49,357 nt of DNA from Lentilactobacillus senioris (GTDB lineage: Bacteria > Bacillota > Bacilli > Lactobacillales > Lactobacillaceae): contig NZ_JAPQEZ010000006.1 in assembly GCF_026798195.1 (NCBI RefSeq), forward strand, positions 28,361-77,717. The letters run 5' to 3'. The notes under the pieces were generated by a model. The model was not told the DNA's origin, did no database searches, and saw only the letters and a program-made list of their open reading frames with translations. Positions 1-6,851 of the stretch are shown one piece after another (positions within the stretch are counted from its first letter, which is position 1; each line of letters starts with the position of its first letter). Both the position numbers and the translations under genes were made by a program.

Positions 1-41
1 ATAAAACTTTAAAACAGGTATTAAATAACACGTTTTTGACA

Positions 42-536
42 CTATTTGGACAAATCATTAAAAGAATCAATCCCAAAAATCATTATCGATAAATCTTCAA
101 CGGCTCTTCGTTCATCTCTATAGATAGTTTTTTCGTCAACGTTAAACTTCTCAGCTAATTTTGTTCGTGTCAATAATTGGTCATTAATGTACAGATTACT
201 GATTACATCATACCTTCTTTGTTGCTCGTAAGTCCCCGACAAACAAACTCGCTTATACTCACTTAAAATCCTATTAATGAACTGAATCATTTCCTTAGAC
301 CTTGCTCGATACCCCAGCAGTGAATATAAAGACAGTTCATATTTTGATAAAGGCACATCGTCTTTTAACGTTGGAATTTCAACATTTGCATGATTTTCCA
401 ATAATCGGTAATTCTTCAAAAGTTGCTTAGTGTTCCGAAGCTCTTTTTCTGATTCACTTTTACTAAAATCATGACCTTTAGTAATCAACCCATCAACAAT
501 TTTATCAATCGTTTCGTCACTTAATTCTAATGCCAA
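42..536 (-). CDS. ArpU/RinA-type phage late transcription regulator
   Basis: 164 aa. A charged N-terminal half (K-rich, NTKQLLKNYRLLENH) is followed by a C-terminal helix-turn-helix resembling sigma region 4 at about residues 105-155 (RYDVISNLYIN, TRTKLAEKFNVDEKTIYRDERRAVEDLSIMIFGI). This layout is known from ArpU/RinA-like proteins that switch on packaging and lysis genes in Gram-positive phages. It is the last gene of the early operon, immediately upstream of where terminase and structural genes normally start, which fits that role. Start ATG; it follows the kinase gene with a gap of 2 nt. The family call rests on the HTH pattern and position, not on a search. Confidence 0.75.
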   Translation of the reverse strand: MALELSDETIDKIVDGLITKGHDFSKSESEKELRNTKQLLKNYRLLENHANVEIPTLKDDVPLSKYELSLYSLLGYRARSKEMIQFINRILSEYKRVCLSGTYEQQRRYDVISNLYINDQLLTRTKLAEKFNVDEKTIYRDERRAVEDLSIMIFGIDSFNDLSK

Positions 537-538
537 AC

Positions 539-1228
539 TTACACCTCCAGAATTTGATCTAACGGTTTACCCTCAAAGTCTTCCGGAAGATTACCCATTA
601 ATATTAAAGCATCATCAATCATTTGCACTACTCGGTAAGCATCTTCACGGCTGTTCATGAAGTCAAATATATCACCATCGATGATCATCTTAGGACTGGC
701 ATTATAGTCTTCATACCATTTTTCATACTTATCATGTAGCAACTTATAGTAATCTAGTAGAGAATCGTCATTTTCAATCTGTTCATAATCACGGCCCCGT
801 TGGCGAATTCTTTTAAGTTGAGTATCTAATGATACGCTGATATGCACCAGCAAGTCAGGCCGTTTCTTTTTCGCTGCAAAGGGCAACTCTTCCATCATGT
901 TATCTAAAATGTGGTGGTACACGTCGGTTTCTTCGTCCGTGATTCTACCTAATTCATGGTTCAAGTCAGTAAAAAGCGCGTCTTCATAGATCGAGCGATC
1001 CAAAATATTATTATCATCTGATTGGGCTTGCTTCATAGACTTGAAACGCTTATCTAAGAAATACATTTGAAGTAAAAATCCATATTGCTGGGGATTGCTG
1101 TAAAACAACGGCAATACGGGATTATCTCCAACGGGTTCATAAAATGCTTTAGTTCCTAGATGTTCCGATAAAATACTCGTTAAGCTAGTTTTTCCTGCTC
1201 CAATAGTTCCACTTAGTACAATCAACAT
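539..1228 (-). CDS. Deoxynucleoside kinase (dAK/dGK-like), phage-encoded
   Basis: 229 aa from ATG at 1228. A GTG 12 nt further upstream is in frame, but the SD GAAGG lies 5 nt before the ATG. The P-loop GTIGAGKTS is at residues 7-15, the DRS motif (LDRSIYED) at about 77 and an arginine-rich lid (RIRQRGRDYE) at about 140. These are hallmarks of the deoxyadenosine/deoxyguanosine kinase family, which phosphorylates salvaged deoxynucleosides to dNMPs using a nucleoside triphosphate. In the prophage it would feed the dNTP pool during replication. Substrate preference cannot be read from sequence. It lies between the damaged small ORF and the late regulator. Confidence 0.88.
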   Translation of the reverse strand: MLIVLSGTIGAGKTSLTSILSEHLGTKAFYEPVGDNPVLPLFYSNPQQYGFLLQMYFLDKRFKSMKQAQSDDNNILDRSIYEDALFTDLNHELGRITDEETDVYHHILDNMMEELPFAAKKKRPDLLVHISVSLDTQLKRIRQRGRDYEQIENDDSLLDYYKLLHDKYEKWYEDYNASPKMIIDGDIFDFMNSREDAYRVVQMIDDALILMGNLPEDFEGKPLDQILEV

Positions 1229-1264
1229 AATTACCTTCACTTTCTAAAACTTATTTTTTAGTTA

Positions 1265-1462
1265 TTAGATTCCGTACTTGTCCAGAATCTCGTTCCATTC
1301 ATATCGAACATGATTGATAACTTCGCTACTTTTAACTGTTCGATACTTTTCCTCACCACTTGGAAGATAAACAGCCATACCTGCATATTGTCCGAATGTA
1401 GGGATGCGGTCAATTCTTAGCCAACAATCTTCTTCGGTGTCAGATTTAATTTAAATATACAT
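1265..1462 (-). pseudogene. Small phage gene with an in-frame TAA at codon 4
   Basis: SD GAAGG is followed 7 nt later by ATG TAT ATT TAA (1462-1451), after which the same frame stays open for 61 codons and ends with TAA at 1265. The readable part (KSDTEEDCWLRIDRIPTF..., later GMAVYLPSGEEKYRTVKSSEV and ending WNEILDKYGI) looks like a genuine compact phage protein, and the gene fits neatly between its neighbours, with 2 nt between the upstream stop and this ATG. I do not recognise the family. No alternative ATG, GTG or TTG start is seen before the internal Met. A one-base change at codon 4 (for example CAA, AAA or GAA to TAA) or a sequencing error would explain it. Confidence 0.7.
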
Positions 1463-1464
1463 AC

Positions 1465-1929
1465 TTACACCTTCATTAAATAAAAACTTTTGGTTTGCTT
1501 AACCCGCTCGTTGTATCCGCCAGTATGCCCATATAAACGCGTTTTAGAAATACCAAATTTCGCTGATAACTGAGCAACGGTCCCGCGACCCATTTTTTTA
1601 CCATTTGCATCATACATGTCATATTTTTTCAGTTTTCGTTGTTCGTGTGACGTTAGTTTTGACCAACCGTACCGATGAATCATATCCCGTATCGAACTAA
1701 TCGGAATGTCTAATTGACTGGCGATTTGTCGCACCGTTTTACCCGCTTTAATTAATGAGTATATTTCACGCTTGCGTGGATTTTCGTCCACACAAGTTTC
1801 ACCCCTTAATTGTGCGATCAATTCCCATTCGGGAGCGTCATCGGGGATGTACAAGGCGCTGGGTTTCTCGCCAACCGGTGTGTACTTGTCTTCGGCTTTA
1901 TGCAATACCGCTACTAACATGCTAGTCAT
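1465..1929 (-). CDS. Phage helix-turn-helix protein
   Basis: 154 aa. A helix-turn-helix at about residues 58-92 (SLIKAGKTVRQIASQLDIP, SIRDMIHRYGW) resembles resolvase/homeodomain-like HTHs; a second HTH-like stretch lies at about 118-135 (TVAQLSAKFGISKTRLYGH). The gene starts with ATG behind AGGTGG (spacing 5) and overlaps the stop of the upstream DUF3310 gene. Small double-HTH proteins of this kind are common in early operons of lactobacillus phages, probably DNA-binding, with no known function. No nuclease or recombinase catalytic residues are visible. Confidence 0.8.
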   Translation of the reverse strand: MTSMLVAVLHKAEDKYTPVGEKPSALYIPDDAPEWELIAQLRGETCVDENPRKREIYSLIKAGKTVRQIASQLDIPISSIRDMIHRYGWSKLTSHEQRKLKKYDMYDANGKKMGRGTVAQLSAKFGISKTRLYGHTGGYNERVKQTKSFYLMKV

Positions 1930-2188
1930 TTAAACCACCTACTTCATATGTTGCCACGTCCACTGGATAAGCAGCAGGAGAAGCTTGTAGTTCATGGTCA
2001 ATCCACTTTTGAATATAAGTTTGCGCCTTTTTTAGATCTTCAATGCCCACATTTTTACTAGGAAAACGCGCAGTGTACTTCCAAACGTTGCCTTCCATAA
2101 AGCCACGTGAGCGTTCTACACTGTGCGTATTCCAGTAGGCGTCAATAATATCTTCGGTGCCTTCGTTGTAGTAATCCGGTTCAATCAT
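1922..2188 (-). CDS. DUF3310 phage protein
   Basis: 88 aa. The stretch GNVWKYTARFPSKNVGIEDLKKAQTYIQKWI spans residues 33-64 and matches the DUF3310 pattern (GN-x-x-KY followed by EDL-K-KA-x-x-Y-I/L). The family is widespread in phages and annotated as a nucleotide-kinase-like or SaV-like protein of unknown function. The start overlaps the end of the preceding gene (ATGA-type coupling), so it is co-translated in the early operon. Confidence 0.85.
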   Translation of the reverse strand: MIEPDYYNEGTEDIIDAYWNTHSVERSRGFMEGNVWKYTARFPSKNVGIEDLKKAQTYIQKWIDHELQASPAAYPVDVATYEVGGLND

Positions 2189-2424
2189 TGTAATTCCTCC
2201 ACAATCTCCTCATGATTCTTCAAAAATACATCTCGATCGACAAACTTATAAGCTTTACCAAAAACATGCACGATATAATCGCCCGGTTTAATCCAATCTG
2301 GCCCCGTGCTTTGCGGTCTAAAAAATCGTCCGTTATGTTGTAAAATCTCTACCGGATAGCGATTCATTTGACTGGGTTCAAACTCATAAGCTTCAATAAT
2401 TTTCGTACTAACAAATTTAGCCAT
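2185..2424 (-). CDS. Hypothetical phage protein
   Basis: 79 aa from ATG at 2424. A GTG at 2433 is in frame but lies inside the SD (AAAGGTGAG, 6 nt before the ATG). The protein is mostly beta-like with a short lysine/glutamate tail: KFVSTKIIEAYEFEPSQMN, then GDYIVHVFGKAYKFVDRDVF. I recognise no domain; similar small proteins occur beside DUF3310 in lactobacillus phages. It overlaps both neighbours (8 nt upstream, 4 nt downstream), so it is clearly part of the early operon. Confidence 0.75.
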   Translation of the reverse strand: MAKFVSTKIIEAYEFEPSQMNRYPVEILQHNGRFFRPQSTGPDWIKPGDYIVHVFGKAYKFVDRDVFLKNHEEIVEELQ

Positions 2425-2824
2425 TAAACTCACCTTTCATCTCAATCGCTCGTTTAGAAACCACTATCCGCCTGCATAATCTGTACATAATTTCATCAAG
2501 AATATTTTCAGCTTCTGAAATATCTAAACAAACACTGTTTTCATAAATTTTTGTTATTTGAGCAGTAAAATCTGTATAAATAATTCGATCGTATTTGAAT
2601 TCATCGACCACCACTTTATCGCCAACGCTAAATTTATTTTTAGGAATAATTTTTTCACTCTGACGAGAGAAAAAACATTCTCTCTTTACCAAATAGTGAG
2701 TGGTTGAATTAATCGCTCTAGAAATTTCCTCACGATCAAATCCAGTCGCTTCAGCCGCTTGCCAAACTGTCGGAAACTTTGCAATGATTTGTTTTTCTTG
2801 GTCGTACTGTAAAACTTGGTCCAT
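2417..2824 (-). CDS. NUMOD1-like N-terminal domain phage protein
   Basis: 135 aa using ATG 2824, which has AGGTGG 6 nt upstream; the ATG at 2830 abuts the SD. Residues about 5-50 (VLQYDQEKQIIAKFPTVWQA, then AAEATGFDREEISRAIN) fit the NUMOD1/IENR DNA-binding module usually attached to homing endonucleases. The C-terminal half has a GDKVVVDEFKYDRI segment like a small beta-barrel and no visible HNH or GIY-YIG nuclease motif. A homing-endonuclease DNA-binding domain recruited for another phage function is possible; the role is unknown. Confidence 0.7.
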   Translation of the reverse strand: MDQVLQYDQEKQIIAKFPTVWQAAEATGFDREEISRAINSTTHYLVKRECFFSRQSEKIIPKNKFSVGDKVVVDEFKYDRIIYTDFTAQITKIYENSVCLDISEAENILDEIMYRLCRRIVVSKRAIEMKGEFNG

Positions 2825-2826
2825 AG

Positions 2827-3144
2827 TCATCCACCTACAATCTTTAAGGCATCGTCCACTGACCTAGCCACCCCGTACAAAACATTGGGATATTTTTTAA
2901 GCATGGCAGCAAACCTTTTCTGATCATCTCTCAACTTTCCGGTTTCATTTTTACACTCAATAAAGAAAAATCTTCCGTCTGAATTTCTGAAACCAAACAA
3001 ATCGGGATACCCTTTGGGCAATCCAGTATCAAACCAACGGCCATTTTCCATTAGCACTTTTCCCACGTTAGCCCGGAAAATTGTACAGCCAGCTTGCGAC
3101 ACTGCCACCCGAATATCATTTTGTATTTTTTGTTCTCGTGTCAC
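2827..3144 (-). CDS. VRR-NUC domain nuclease (phage Holliday-junction/replication nuclease)
   Basis: 105 aa from a GTG at 3144: GGAGGG lies 7 nt upstream, while a longer in-frame GTG (3159) lies before this SD. The VRR-NUC core is clear: GLPKGYPDLFGF (metal-binding Asp), GRFFFIECKNETGKL (E-x-K) and DDQKRFAAML. The fold belongs to the PD-(D/E)XK superfamily. Phage single-domain members are thought to resolve branched DNA during replication or recombination. It is the first gene after the origin-like repeats, which end only 18 nt before its start, so the repeats may also affect its transcription. Confidence 0.9.
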   Translation of the reverse strand: MTREQKIQNDIRVAVSQAGCTIFRANVGKVLMENGRWFDTGLPKGYPDLFGFRNSDGRFFFIECKNETGKLRDDQKRFAAMLKKYPNVLYGVARSVDDALKIVGG

Positions 3145-3161
3145 AGTTAATCCCTCCACAC

Positions 3162-3413
3162 GGTAGTCGCTTGGTAATCACTTAGTAGTCACTTGGTAGT
3201 CACTGCTTTCCCTTACTCTCCCAATAGATACAGCACATTTATACTAAAAATAGCTTCTCAAAACTTTTCTATACCCTATATACCCCTTATATATATAAAT
3301 ATTATTATTATTAAAATATATAGTATTAGTAACTACTCTGTTCTTTATCCCGCTTGTAGCAAGGGCTTAGGGGTAGTCACTTAAGTGACTACCCAGTGGC
3401 TCTAGTGACTACT
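3162..3413. repeat. Iteron-flanked AT-rich segment; candidate prophage replication origin
   Basis: Four tandem 11-bp units (GGTAGTCACTT consensus) fill 3162-3205. A further unit at 3371-3382 begins a perfect 24-bp palindrome (3371-3394), and inverted units follow at 3383-3393, about 3395 and 3404-3413, with one more degenerate inverted unit at 3328-3337. Between the two arrays is an AT-rich stretch (about 3240-3330: alternating TATATA and ATTATTATT runs) of the kind that melts at origins. It lies between the VapE helicase (its stop codon is inside the last unit) and the VRR-NUC nuclease, beside a primase-polymerase. The arrangement matches iteron-type origins; the initiator is not identified. 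Apart from these repeats the 264-nt gap holds no gene. Confidence 0.6.
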
Positions 3414-4659
3414 TTTTTCTAAAATATCCTCTTTTAGGAGAACCTTCTATTTTCCTTTGCCCTGCTTTCCAATCATTATGATTGTCCATTACATACTTAA
3501 TCTTCTTTGCCATTTTTCTATTTTTAACTAAATTATCTTCACCTAAGTGAAGGGCAATATCTGAACTGGTAATAAAATCTCCAACCCATTCAGCTAAAAT
3601 CTCTTCAATAGCCTCTTCTTCTGCATCAATGTACATAAATGATTTTCGATGTTCTTCTAGTAACGATTCCTCATCTTCATCAAGTAAGAATTTAAATCCC
3701 TCGCGATACATAGCGGTAAATTCGCCCCACAGTTGAGAAACTATTTCGGGAGTTAATTCTGTTAATGGTGACTTCGTTTGCAGTTGTTTGTTAACTAAGT
3801 TGGGCATAAACCGACGCTCACCAGTTTTATCTTTTAGGTAAGTTAGTTCGTTAGTAGTACGAGCCATAACAAAACTTTTAGCTCGTCTAACAGTCATATG
3901 ACCGTATGGTTTGCGGTACTCCAACGTTTCAGAACTGATAAACTTCTTTAGAATTTCAAAGCTAGAGTGGTTGGTAGCTGTCATTTCATCATCATTGATA
4001 ATTAAAGCTCGCAACATATTGGCGTAATTATCTTTGTTCTCAAAGTCAGTAAATTGATCGGTGTACCAGCCGTTAGCCATTTTCTTTAAAAAAGTTGTTT
4101 TACCGGCCCCTTGCCCACCAATCAAATCCAGTACATAATCGAATTTCATTTCAGGGTGGTAAGCCTTAGCTACTGCTCCTACAAAAAATATTCTGGTCTG
4201 TAAACTGGTAACGGCTGAACGTTCCACTCCTAAAAACGTTGGTAGTAAGTCGTCACTTCTGATTTCTCCATCCCAGTTTTTTTCGCATTCTTCAAAGTAA
4301 TCAAGAACGGGATTAAAAACATTTCTGCGAGCTACATTAGTCATTGCTGAACGTAATAAATTATCTTTAAAAAGTACCTTATAGGTTTTTTCGATATATC
4401 CTAAAATCGCTGGCGGATAATCATCGTCAATCGTGCCTTTCTCTAAAAATAATTGTGGAATATCGCTTAACAATTCAATTTCATAAGTGAATTCATTAAA
4501 AGCAATCTTTCCGTGTAAGAGTGGATCACGATCTAAAATTAATTCAACATTGGTTAAGCTGTTAGCGACGATGTTGCCTTTGTCGTTTCGCCTAAAATCA
4601 TCGATCGGCATATTGGTCACTTTACTGTCGTATTCCTCAATGGCATCTTCAACACTCAA
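3409..4659 (-). CDS. VapE/VirE-family phage helicase (replicative ATPase)
   Basis: 416 aa, start TTG with GGGAGG 7 nt upstream and a 4-nt overlap with the primase-polymerase gene. Walker A GGQGAGKTT is at about residues 181-189 and Walker B-like ALIINDDEM at about 218-226; RRAKSFVMARTTNE and TGERRFMP are typical of the virulence-associated E family (Pfam VirE). Despite the name, these are phage and satellite superfamily-3-like helicases acting with a primase at the origin. The partner primase-polymerase is directly upstream and the iteron array directly downstream. Confidence 0.9.
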   Translation of the reverse strand: MSVEDAIEEYDSKVTNMPIDDFRRNDKGNIVANSLTNVELILDRDPLLHGKIAFNEFTYEIELLSDIPQLFLEKGTIDDDYPPAILGYIEKTYKVLFKDNLLRSAMTNVARRNVFNPVLDYFEECEKNWDGEIRSDDLLPTFLGVERSAVTSLQTRIFFVGAVAKAYHPEMKFDYVLDLIGGQGAGKTTFLKKMANGWYTDQFTDFENKDNYANMLRALIINDDEMTATNHSSFEILKKFISSETLEYRKPYGHMTVRRAKSFVMARTTNELTYLKDKTGERRFMPNLVNKQLQTKSPLTELTPEIVSQLWGEFTAMYREGFKFLLDEDEESLLEEHRKSFMYIDAEEEAIEEILAEWVGDFITSSDIALHLGEDNLVKNRKMAKKIKYVMDNHNDWKAGQRKIEGSPKRGYFRKK

Positions 4660-5444
4660 TTTTTAACCTCCCTTCTACGTAATTCTTTTTTTAACATTGA
4701 TTCAAATGTACGGTTAACTTCGTTATCAGAGAGCGGGTTATTCGTGTTCTGGTTAGCCACTAAAGCTAGTTGATATGCTTCCTTGGCATTTACTCCCCGG
4801 AATAACAAACCGCCTATAAACGACGCTAAAGCATTATTTCGGCCACCCGTTTCTCCCAATCCATTAACAATTTTTTCGAACAATTCGCTAGTTGCTGAAC
4901 GTTCTCCGCTTGCCTTAAATTCCGTTGGAGAATAATTATTAGGCGCTTGTTTGTTAATCGCACGAATTAACTCTGGAGTAGCTTTAACAATTGGTTCATG
5001 GTTTAACCACTCATACCGCTTTTCGTGATTAATACTGGGAGCAACCACCACATAATTATTAATATGAGCTTTGATATCCACTCCTGGAAGCCAACCAATG
5101 TTTTGCTGAACTGATAAATCATCCCGTTTCATGTAAAACAGTTGCTGGCCTCCGCCTGCAGTCGTTTGTGCTAGAGTTTTCCGGAAAAAATCCGGGTGGT
5201 TTAATTCTCGAATAGATTTAAATCCATCAGCCCCATTTTCGTGACGATCAATATCAACAACGAAAAAATTAGTCGTTCTCAAAGCAATATTGGCATATGG
5301 ATGTTCCTGCCAAATTTTAGTAATTTCATCAATAGTTAATGGCGGTTGGTCAGCAAATTTAACCAGTGGCTTCTTGCCAATCATTGGCAGAACACTAAAC
5401 CCATGCTTAGCGTAATCAACCGCAAAATTAACTAGGTTTTTCAT
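4656..5444 (-). CDS. Primase-polymerase (prim-pol, AEP family)
   Basis: 262 aa. The N-terminal bifunctional DNA primase/polymerase domain spans about residues 8-170: GFSVLPMIGKKPLVKF, the metal-binding VVDIDRHENG, TAGGGQQLFY, and GVDIKAHINNYVVVAPS. The C-terminal part (170-262) resembles a primase C-terminal helical region (GGRNNALASFIGGLLFRG). It should synthesise primers for phage replication together with VapE, whose gene overlaps its stop. SD GAGG about 10 nt before ATG. The 73 nt between this gene and the DUF669 gene hold only a short hairpin. Confidence 0.92.
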   Translation of the reverse strand: MKNLVNFAVDYAKHGFSVLPMIGKKPLVKFADQPPLTIDEITKIWQEHPYANIALRTTNFFVVDIDRHENGADGFKSIRELNHPDFFRKTLAQTTAGGGQQLFYMKRDDLSVQQNIGWLPGVDIKAHINNYVVVAPSINHEKRYEWLNHEPIVKATPELIRAINKQAPNNYSPTEFKASGERSATSELFEKIVNGLGETGGRNNALASFIGGLLFRGVNAKEAYQLALVANQNTNNPLSDNEVNRTFESMLKKELRRREVKN

Positions 5445-5517
5445 AATTCATAAACCTCACTTTTAATGGGCTTTTCACCCATTCGGTGGTTATAGTTACG
5501 GCACTGCGTTTTAATTG

Positions 5518-6108
5518 TTAATCGAATGGTAATTCTGGTTGTTCAGCTGGAGCTTCTTCTTCCTGTGGTGTTGGAGCGTCAGACCACGGAAGATCATTTT
5601 CAGTTACATCGATAATTTCTGGTTGTTCCGCTTCTTCCAAATCATAACTGCGGAATGGACTAGAAGGATCTTTCTTGTTTGGCCGTTCAACAATTTCTAA
5701 GTTCACAAATTTACCTGTTTGACCATGTAATTTTTGTGATAAATGGTCATGAATGTCGGTTTCGTTGTCATACCCAAAATCGTCGCCCGTAATATCTACG
5801 CCTAATAAAGCTCCTAGTTTGGCAACAAATTTAATGTTTCGATCTAAAACAAAATCAGGAATTGGTTTGCCACTCTTACTGGTTTCAGCGAATGAAATAT
5901 TAACGTTTTCTTTGCGTCCGGTATGTTCGCCTTCTGCTACTTCAAAGGTCACTCCGAAGGCATCCCAACCAGAATCAAATACACGATGACCAATCTTTTC
6001 AACGGCAACTAAGTACTTTCCGGCTGGAAGTCCTTGTGGTGTACTGATAGCGTCGTTTTTAGCGTCAAATCCTTCTAAACCTTTGTTTGCGAAATCTCTT
6101 AAACTCAT
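5518..6108 (-). CDS. DUF669 single-stranded-DNA-binding-type phage protein
   Basis: 196 aa. LPAGKYLVAVEKIGHRVFDS, WDAFGVTFEVAEGEHTGRKE and the following beta-rich core match DUF669, phage proteins with an OB-like core thought to bind ssDNA. The C-terminal 40 residues are very acidic and end PELPFD, closely resembling the acidic tip of bacterial SSB (ends in DIPF) that recruits partner proteins. The gene sits between a Sak4-like ATPase and the primase-polymerase, where phage SSBs are usually found. The SSB role is inference; the family assignment is solid. Confidence 0.85.
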   Translation of the reverse strand: MSLRDFANKGLEGFDAKNDAISTPQGLPAGKYLVAVEKIGHRVFDSGWDAFGVTFEVAEGEHTGRKENVNISFAETSKSGKPIPDFVLDRNIKFVAKLGALLGVDITGDDFGYDNETDIHDHLSQKLHGQTGKFVNLEIVERPNKKDPSSPFRSYDLEEAEQPEIIDVTENDLPWSDAPTPQEEEAPAEQPELPFD

Positions 6109-6110
6109 AT

Positions 6111-6851
6111 TTATTTACCTACCTTGTTTTCTGTATTTTGTGTTTGTGGTTCCGGTTGAATAGCCCCCGGAATGGCTTTTAAAATGTTCAAAATTTTAGG
6201 ATCATTAATCCGACTGGCAAAATAATCTTTACGTTTATCAGTAATACTTCTTACATATCGTGTACCAATTTTTTTAGTGTGAATTACTAAATCACAGTTA
6301 CCATTGACGACGTTGTAGTACTTAACTTTCAAAGATGGCACTTCAATGGTTTCACCACTATCGTTTTGCCGTTCATCAATTCGCGAAATATAAATCACGT
6401 TCATTGGCAAAGCTTTGAGTTCCATGACTAGCCCTTGCAATACCGAGTTAAAAGCTGCAAAACCTTTACCATATGGAACATCAGCTAACGTTTTAACGTT
6501 ATTTTCCAATGCCACAGCCTGCTCAATCATAGTGGCCACGTCATCAATAACGTCCACAACTACTGTTTCAAACCCATAGCCGGGCTTTTTGTTCATCGTT
6601 TGTAGTTCCAACATAATTTCATCTAACTGGTCAATAATGCTGGTCTTTAAAGTTCCGTTTTCGTTTCGTTCATTTTTTAGCTGAATACTGGGAGCCTTAT
6701 TGGCTAATGAGTTCCCATCAGTATTTAGAAAAACGGGATTGGGAAATCGTTCAGCCAGATAACTTTTACCGCTCATAGTTTTTCCATAAATGAAGAAGTT
6801 ACGTGGTGTATCAATAGTTTTGTGTGGTTCATTTTTCGGAAGTAGTGTCAT
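6111..6851 (-). CDS. Sak4-like RecA-type ATPase (phage recombinase)
   Basis: 246 aa. Walker A YGKTMSGKSYLAE is at about residues 22-34 and Walker B FETVVVDVIDDV at about 95-105, with the compact RecA-like core expected of the AAA_24/Sak4 group. Sak4 proteins promote single-strand annealing or strand exchange and usually pair with a DUF669 or SSB gene, as here (2 nt apart). Overlap of 4 nt with the upstream helicase gene suggests coupled translation. Confidence 0.87.
   Translation of the reverse strand: MTLLPKNEPHKTIDTPRNFFIYGKTMSGKSYLAERFPNPVFLNTDGNSLANKAPSIQLKNERNENGTLKTSIIDQLDEIMLELQTMNKKPGYGFETVVVDVIDDVATMIEQAVALENNVKTLADVPYGKGFAAFNSVLQGLVMELKALPMNVIYISRIDERQNDSGETIEVPSLKVKYYNVVNGNCDLVIHTKKIGTRYVRSITDKRKDYFASRINDPKILNILKAIPGAIQPEPQTQNTENKVGK

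Noticed and set aside
3193-3384. Plus-strand open frame of 63 codons across the iteron region
   Set aside because: It is translated repeats and AT-rich DNA, without an SD.
3162-3413. CRISPR array
   Set aside because: Repeats are 11 bp, directly adjacent and partly inverted, with no unique spacers and no cas genes.
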